In this document: in pieces, positions 6,147 through 8,991 of the stretch
Layout of the letters: every line of letters begins with the position of its first letter
Position numbering within the stretch: position 1 is the first letter of the stretch
Origin: Actinomycetota bacterium
GTDB lineage: Bacteria; Actinomycetota; Actinomycetes; Nanopelagicales; Nanopelagicaceae
DNA: 8,991 nucleotides
Direction: 5' to 3'
Assembly (NCBI GenBank): GCA_009705165.1
Contig: WLCU01000035.1
Coordinates: 1-8,991 of the forward strand
Position numbers and translations under genes: made by a program
Notes under the pieces: model-generated
The model's input: only the letters and a program-made list of their open reading frames with translations
Databases searched by the model: none
Told to the model about the DNA's origin: nothing

Positions 6147-6185
6147 TAAGGCCCTGCGGAGAAATCTGTAGGGCCTTATTTTTTT
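6147..6185. terminator. Strong hairpin terminator shared by convergent doxX and MFS genes
   Basis: The arms TAAGGCCCTGCGGA (6147-6160) and TCTGTAGGGCCTTA (6165-6178) form a 14-bp stem with two G-U pairs, closed by a GAAA tetraloop. Seven T residues (6179-6185) follow on the plus strand, so it is a clear rho-independent terminator for doxX. Read from the minus strand, a T-rich stretch (CTTGTTTACTTTTT) also follows, so it may act in both directions. The MFS stop codon (6176-6178) is the end of the right arm, and the T-tract encodes the final Lys-Lys of the transporter. Confidence 0.92.
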
Positions 6186-7372
6186 ATAATGTGTGACTGA
6201 TAACCAGCCAGTAAAAGCATAAGCACTGGGTACGCCATTGCAACAGGCAAACTCAGCCACTGAGCAAGTGCACCAGTAATTGAAGGCCCGATGAAATAGC
6301 CCGCGATGCCAATAACTCCTACACGCGCGATTGCAACTGAGGATGCAATTCCTGGAACTTCAGATGCTGCCAAAATATAAGCTGGAAACATCGGGCCAAT
6401 ACCAAGACCTGCACACGCAAAACCAATGCTCACAATTATTAACGCAATTGCTGGGTGCGAATCAGATAAAGGAACACCAATTGCAATTCCTGCACCTAAT
6501 CCGATTCCACCCAAATAACCCCCGTACTGCACTGTCTTTCGCGGGCCAAAGTAGTCAAGGGCCTTATCTCCCATAAAGCGTGCCGAGATCATTGCCAAAG
6601 AAAACACTGCAAATGCTGCAGCATTAACTCCTTTGCCATACCCCATATCATCGCGCAGCAAAATTGCGCCCCAATCACTTGCCGCACCTTCTGCAATGAG
6701 GCCGCCAAGTAAGCCAATGCCCATGCCCCACAAAGGCAAAACGCTTTTACTGATAAATGGGATCTTGGCTTCGGTTTCTTCTTCTCCCCCACTGTGTTCA
6801 TCTAAATCTGGAGGAAGCAAAGTTCTAATTGCTGGGATGAATAAGAAGAAACAGACGATGCCAACTCCTACTAAGTTATCTCGCGGTGAAACAAACTTAG
6901 CAATTGAGCCGCCTAAAACTGTTGTAGCAAAGGCACCTGATGACCAGAGCGCATGAAATGATGACATCACGCGCTTTCCCATAAGTTTTTCGATAATAAC
7001 TGCTTGAGTATTTGAAGCAATATCCATACTTGAATACCCAAGGCCCATAATGAATAAACCGAAAATTAAAGTGATTGGCGAAGTTGATAACCCCATCAAC
7101 ATCAAGCCAATGGGCATAATTACAATTGCGATTCTTATTACTGGCTTTGTTCCATATGTATGAATAAGACGGCCAGCAAGTTGTGCACCGATAATGGCGC
7201 CAGCGGTGCTTGAAATTAAAATCAAACCAAGTTGGCCATTATTTAGTCCGTTGGCATCGCGGATTTCAGGGATACGAGCGACCCAGGCCATGGATACAAC
7301 TCCCATGAAAAAGAAGGTCGCCCACAGGCCATTTCGTGCGCGTTGGGCTCTACGAACTAAATCAGTACTCAT
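6176..7372 (-). CDS. MFS transporter, YbjJ/FucP-like
   Basis: A 398-residue major facilitator superfamily protein with twelve predicted helices in two halves joined by an acidic cytoplasmic loop (about 183-210, rich in Asp/Glu). Markers of the YbjJ/FucP-like group include WVARIPEIRDANGL (30-43) after helix 1, GRLIHTYGTKP (67-77, motif A position), MDIASNTQAVIIEKLMGKR (116-134), MSSFHALWSSGA (136-147) and AEGAASDWGAILLRDD (227-242). Members of this group are proton-coupled or facilitated carriers; the substrate is unknown. I chose ATG 7370-7372. No Shine-Dalgarno sequence precedes it, so a leaderless or weakly initiated mRNA is possible, or an upstream GTG could be used. It is divergent from the SulP gene (51 bases apart) and convergent with doxX. 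Confidence 0.88.
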   Translation of the reverse strand: MSTDLVRRAQRARNGLWATFFFMGVVSMAWVARIPEIRDANGLNNGQLGLILISSTAGAIIGAQLAGRLIHTYGTKPVIRIAIVIMPIGLMLMGLSTSPITLIFGLFIMGLGYSSMDIASNTQAVIIEKLMGKRVMSSFHALWSSGAFATTVLGGSIAKFVSPRDNLVGVGIVCFFLFIPAIRTLLPPDLDEHSGGEEETEAKIPFISKSVLPLWGMGIGLLGGLIAEGAASDWGAILLRDDMGYGKGVNAAAFAVFSLAMISARFMGDKALDYFGPRKTVQYGGYLGGIGLGAGIAIGVPLSDSHPAIALIIVSIGFACAGLGIGPMFPAYILAASEVPGIASSVAIARVGVIGIAGYFIGPSITGALAQWLSLPVAMAYPVLMLLLAGYQSHIIKK

Positions 7373-7374
7373 AA

Positions 7375-7400
7375 GGTGATAACGGTAACTGACAATCACC
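7375..7400. repeat. Inverted repeat in the MFS/SulP divergent promoter region
   Basis: GGTGAT (7375-7380) and ATCACC (7395-7400) form a 6-bp inverted repeat with a 14-base gap. It lies within the 51-base divergent intergenic region and overlaps the predicted SulP -35. It could be an operator for a shared regulator, but 6 bp could arise by chance and no regulator gene is adjacent. Confidence 0.3.
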
Positions 7401-7417
7401 ACTAATTCTGCTTTTAT
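7389..7417 (+). promoter_or_regulatory. Predicted leaderless promoter of the SulP gene
   Basis: CTGACA (7389-7394) and TTTTAT (7412-7417) are separated by 17 bases; a one-base shift gives TTTATT. The -10 ends 6 bases before ATG 7424-7426, so the transcript would begin at the start codon. The absence of a Shine-Dalgarno sequence upstream of this gene fits leaderless translation. The -35 is a 5 of 6 match to TTGACA; the -10 is only fair. Confidence 0.4.
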
Positions 7418-7423
7418 TCAAAC

Positions 7424-8680
7424 ATGTTCTTCTCCTTCTGGCCGCAAAGAAGAGAGTTCTCAAATAATCGCAAAGATTTACTAACTGATTTAATTGCCGG
7501 CTTAACCGTTGCCATCGTTGCCCTGCCTCTTGCGATTGGTTTTGGCATTACTTCTGGAATGTCGGCAGCTGCTGGACTTACCACTGCAATCATTGCTGGA
7601 TTCTTGGCTGCTGTTTTTGGCGGATCTAAGTACCAAGTAAGTGGACCAACGGGTGCAATGACCGTAATTTTGATTCCAGTAATCCATAGCTACGGAGTCG
7701 GTGCAATTCCTGCACTTGGATTAATGGCCGGGCTGATGGTTATTGCAATGGCGATATTTAAATTTGGCGCAGTAATTAACCGAGTTCCCTGGACCGTTGT
7801 TGAAGGCTTCACGGTTGGTATCGCGCTAATTATCTCACTTCAACAAATACCCTTGGCATTAGGCATTGCTAAAGGTGAAGGCGAAAAAAGCTATGTCGTT
7901 GCGTGGAATACTTTTAAAAACGCACTCGATGCAGGACTTAACTACTCATCTCTACTTGTCGTAGTAATTACCTTGATAATTAAGTTCTCGTGGCCAAAAA
8001 TTGTTACTAAGTTACATCTTAAAGCTCACATCCCCGCCAGTTTTATTGCACTTGTTTTAGTTACTCTTTTTGTGAAAGCGCTTTCTATCGATGTTGCAAC
8101 TATCGGTAGCATCCCTCGTTCTCTTGGGACATATAAACACCCAATCTTTGACAATCTCACTTCACTTCTTGTCCCAGCGCTTTGGATAGCTTTACTCGCT
8201 GCCGTTGAATCTTTGCTTTCAGCCAGAGTTGCCGATGGTCTTGCCCATAACAAAGAAAAGTTTGAACCCAATCGAGAACTTTTTGGGCAAGGATTGGCAA
8301 CGCTGGCGTCATCTCTTTTCGGTGGCATGCCGGCAACAGGTGCAATCGCTAGAACAAGTGTCAATGTTCGATCTCACGCAGTGTCTCGGCTTGCTTCAGT
8401 TTTTCATGCAATCGTGCTTCTGTTTATCGCATTGATTGCTGCACCTTTAGTAAGTCAAATCCCAACGGCTGTGATTGCAGGTTTATTACTTGGCACTAGT
8501 TATCGTATTTTGAACCCGGTTTCAATTATGGAATCTCTACGCACAACTAGGGCCGAAGCTGCGACTTTAGTAGTTACTGCAATAAGCACAGTCGCAATCG
8601 ACTTAATTTGGGGCATGGCCATTGGCATAGTCCTGCATATGATCTTGGCCCGCTATTCCAAAAAGCCTCAAGCAATATAG
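7424..8680 (+). CDS. SulP family inorganic anion transporter without STAS domain
   Basis: A 418-residue integral membrane carrier of the SulP/SLC26 family, which moves sulfate, bicarbonate or other small anions. The family core is complete: DLIAGLTVAIVALPLAIGFGI (22-42), the SGPTGAMT motif (73-80), VEGFTVGIALI (126-136), the transmembrane helix 8 segment AAVESLLSARVADG (259-272), and the signature PNRELFGQGLATLASSLFGG then MPATGAIARTSVNVRSHAVS (282-321). The chain ends after the last helix with a short basic tail (409-418). Typical family members add a C-terminal STAS domain of about 100-150 residues; here it is absent, with a clean stop and no remnant frame following. Substrate cannot be assigned; sulfate and bicarbonate are the obvious candidates. 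Separated from the next gene by only 34 bases, so co-transcription is plausible. Confidence 0.92.
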   Translation: MFFSFWPQRREFSNNRKDLLTDLIAGLTVAIVALPLAIGFGITSGMSAAAGLTTAIIAGFLAAVFGGSKYQVSGPTGAMTVILIPVIHSYGVGAIPALGLMAGLMVIAMAIFKFGAVINRVPWTVVEGFTVGIALIISLQQIPLALGIAKGEGEKSYVVAWNTFKNALDAGLNYSSLLVVVITLIIKFSWPKIVTKLHLKAHIPASFIALVLVTLFVKALSIDVATIGSIPRSLGTYKHPIFDNLTSLLVPALWIALLAAVESLLSARVADGLAHNKEKFEPNRELFGQGLATLASSLFGGMPATGAIARTSVNVRSHAVSRLASVFHAIVLLFIALIAAPLVSQIPTAVIAGLLLGTSYRILNPVSIMESLRTTRAEAATLVVTAISTVAIDLIWGMAIGIVLHMILARYSKKPQAI

Positions 8681-8703
8681 AATCCAACCCATACAAACTC
8701 AAC

Positions 8704-8709
8704 AAGGAG
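8704..8709 (+). promoter_or_regulatory. Ribosome binding site for the GTG-started dehydrogenase gene
   Basis: AAGGAG with a 5-base spacer to GTG 8715-8717. It decides in favour of a GTG start; the nearest in-frame ATG lies far inside the coding region, at about codon 40. Confidence 0.85.
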
Positions 8710-8714
8710 TCTCC

Positions 8715-8991
8715 GTGGACAACATCTCAGCATTTAACAATCATCTTCCAGTCAAAGTTCGCTTTGGAGAAGGTGTGGCAGAAACTCTGCCGGCTGTTGT
8801 TGCAGAACTTGGTGCAAGCAAAGTTTTCTTAATGGTTGATAAGGATATTGAAAAGTTCAACCCAGCAGCGGCAAAGCTGATTGACCAAATGAACGCTGCT
8901 GCAGGAATTTCTGTCACTTTATTTGAAAAACCTGCTGGTGAGCCAACAATTCAAATGGTCGATGATGCAATCGCTGCCCTAAAAGCTGCTG
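8715..8991 (+). CDS. Iron-containing alcohol dehydrogenase family protein (first 92 residues; runs off right edge)
   Basis: The frame opens at GTG 8715 and stays open to the window end, giving 92 residues of a protein usually about 370-390 long. The N terminus fits the Fe-ADH family: VKVRFGEGVAETLPAVVAELGA (13-34), then the hydrophobic strand KVFLMVD (36-42) of the NAD(P)-binding half, and a further strand SVTLFEKPAGEPT before a helix. The metal-ligand histidines lie in the missing part, so activity cannot be judged. The substrate class (alcohol, lactaldehyde, maleylacetate or other) cannot be told from this fragment. It follows the SulP gene on the same strand after 34 bases and has its own good ribosome site. 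Confidence 0.8.
   Translation, partial: MDNISAFNNHLPVKVRFGEGVAETLPAVVAELGASKVFLMVDKDIEKFNPAAAKLIDQMNAAAGISVTLFEKPAGEPTIQMVDDAIAALKAA

Noticed and set aside
8026..8364. 112-codon minus-strand frame opposite the SulP gene
   Set aside because: Antisense to the conserved SulP signature region, with no domain of its own.

Overview
The window looks like a piece of chromosome from a free-living actinobacterium of moderate to low GC (mid-40s per cent by eye). The likely source is a freshwater planktonic lineage such as the acI group/Nanopelagicales. The evidence is actinobacterial gene content (DUF3040 gene next to mraZ, a Streptomyces-type DnaE2/DinP pair, a DUF6504-like protein), a Gram-positive/actinobacterial LexA box, small gaps between genes and compact proteins. 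The lineage is inference; the gene content is read from the sequence.

Layout. (1) 1-297, minus: the start of mraZ, first gene of the division and cell wall (dcw) cluster, running off the left edge. Its upstream region (298-430) holds a promoter embedded in a striking array of 10-bp repeats that match known MraZ operators. (2) 484-825, minus: a two-helix membrane protein of the DUF3040 family, followed by a strong UUCG-loop terminator that separates it from mraZ. (3) 870-5559, minus: a three-gene SOS mutagenesis operon, in transcription order a DUF6504-like protein, a DnaE2-type polymerase alpha subunit and an active-looking DinB (Pol IV). Both internal junctions are 4-bp ATGA overlaps. A perfect 18-bp palindromic LexA box overlaps the predicted promoter at its head. 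(4) 5721-6134, plus: a DoxX-family membrane protein, divergent from the SOS operon and convergent with (5) an MFS transporter of the YbjJ/FucP-like type (6176-7372, minus). A single hairpin terminator serves both, and the MFS stop codon lies inside it. (6) 7424-8680, plus: a SulP anion transporter without a STAS domain, followed by (7) the first 92 codons of an iron-containing alcohol dehydrogenase (8715 to the right edge).

How the genes work together. The DUF6504-DnaE2-DinB operon is the most coherent unit: DNA damage relieves LexA, and two clamp-binding polymerases plus a small protein of unknown role are made together. It replaces the better known ImuA'/ImuB/DnaE2 mutasome with a catalytically intact Y-family enzyme. 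The mraZ end is a separate unit, autoregulated by MraZ. The transport genes on the right look like ordinary housekeeping or accessory metabolism. I see no mobile element, CRISPR array, tRNA or rRNA. Nothing here is clearly a new kind of system; the best candidates for new biology are the small DUF6504-like protein as a third mutasome component and the unusually long MraZ operator array.
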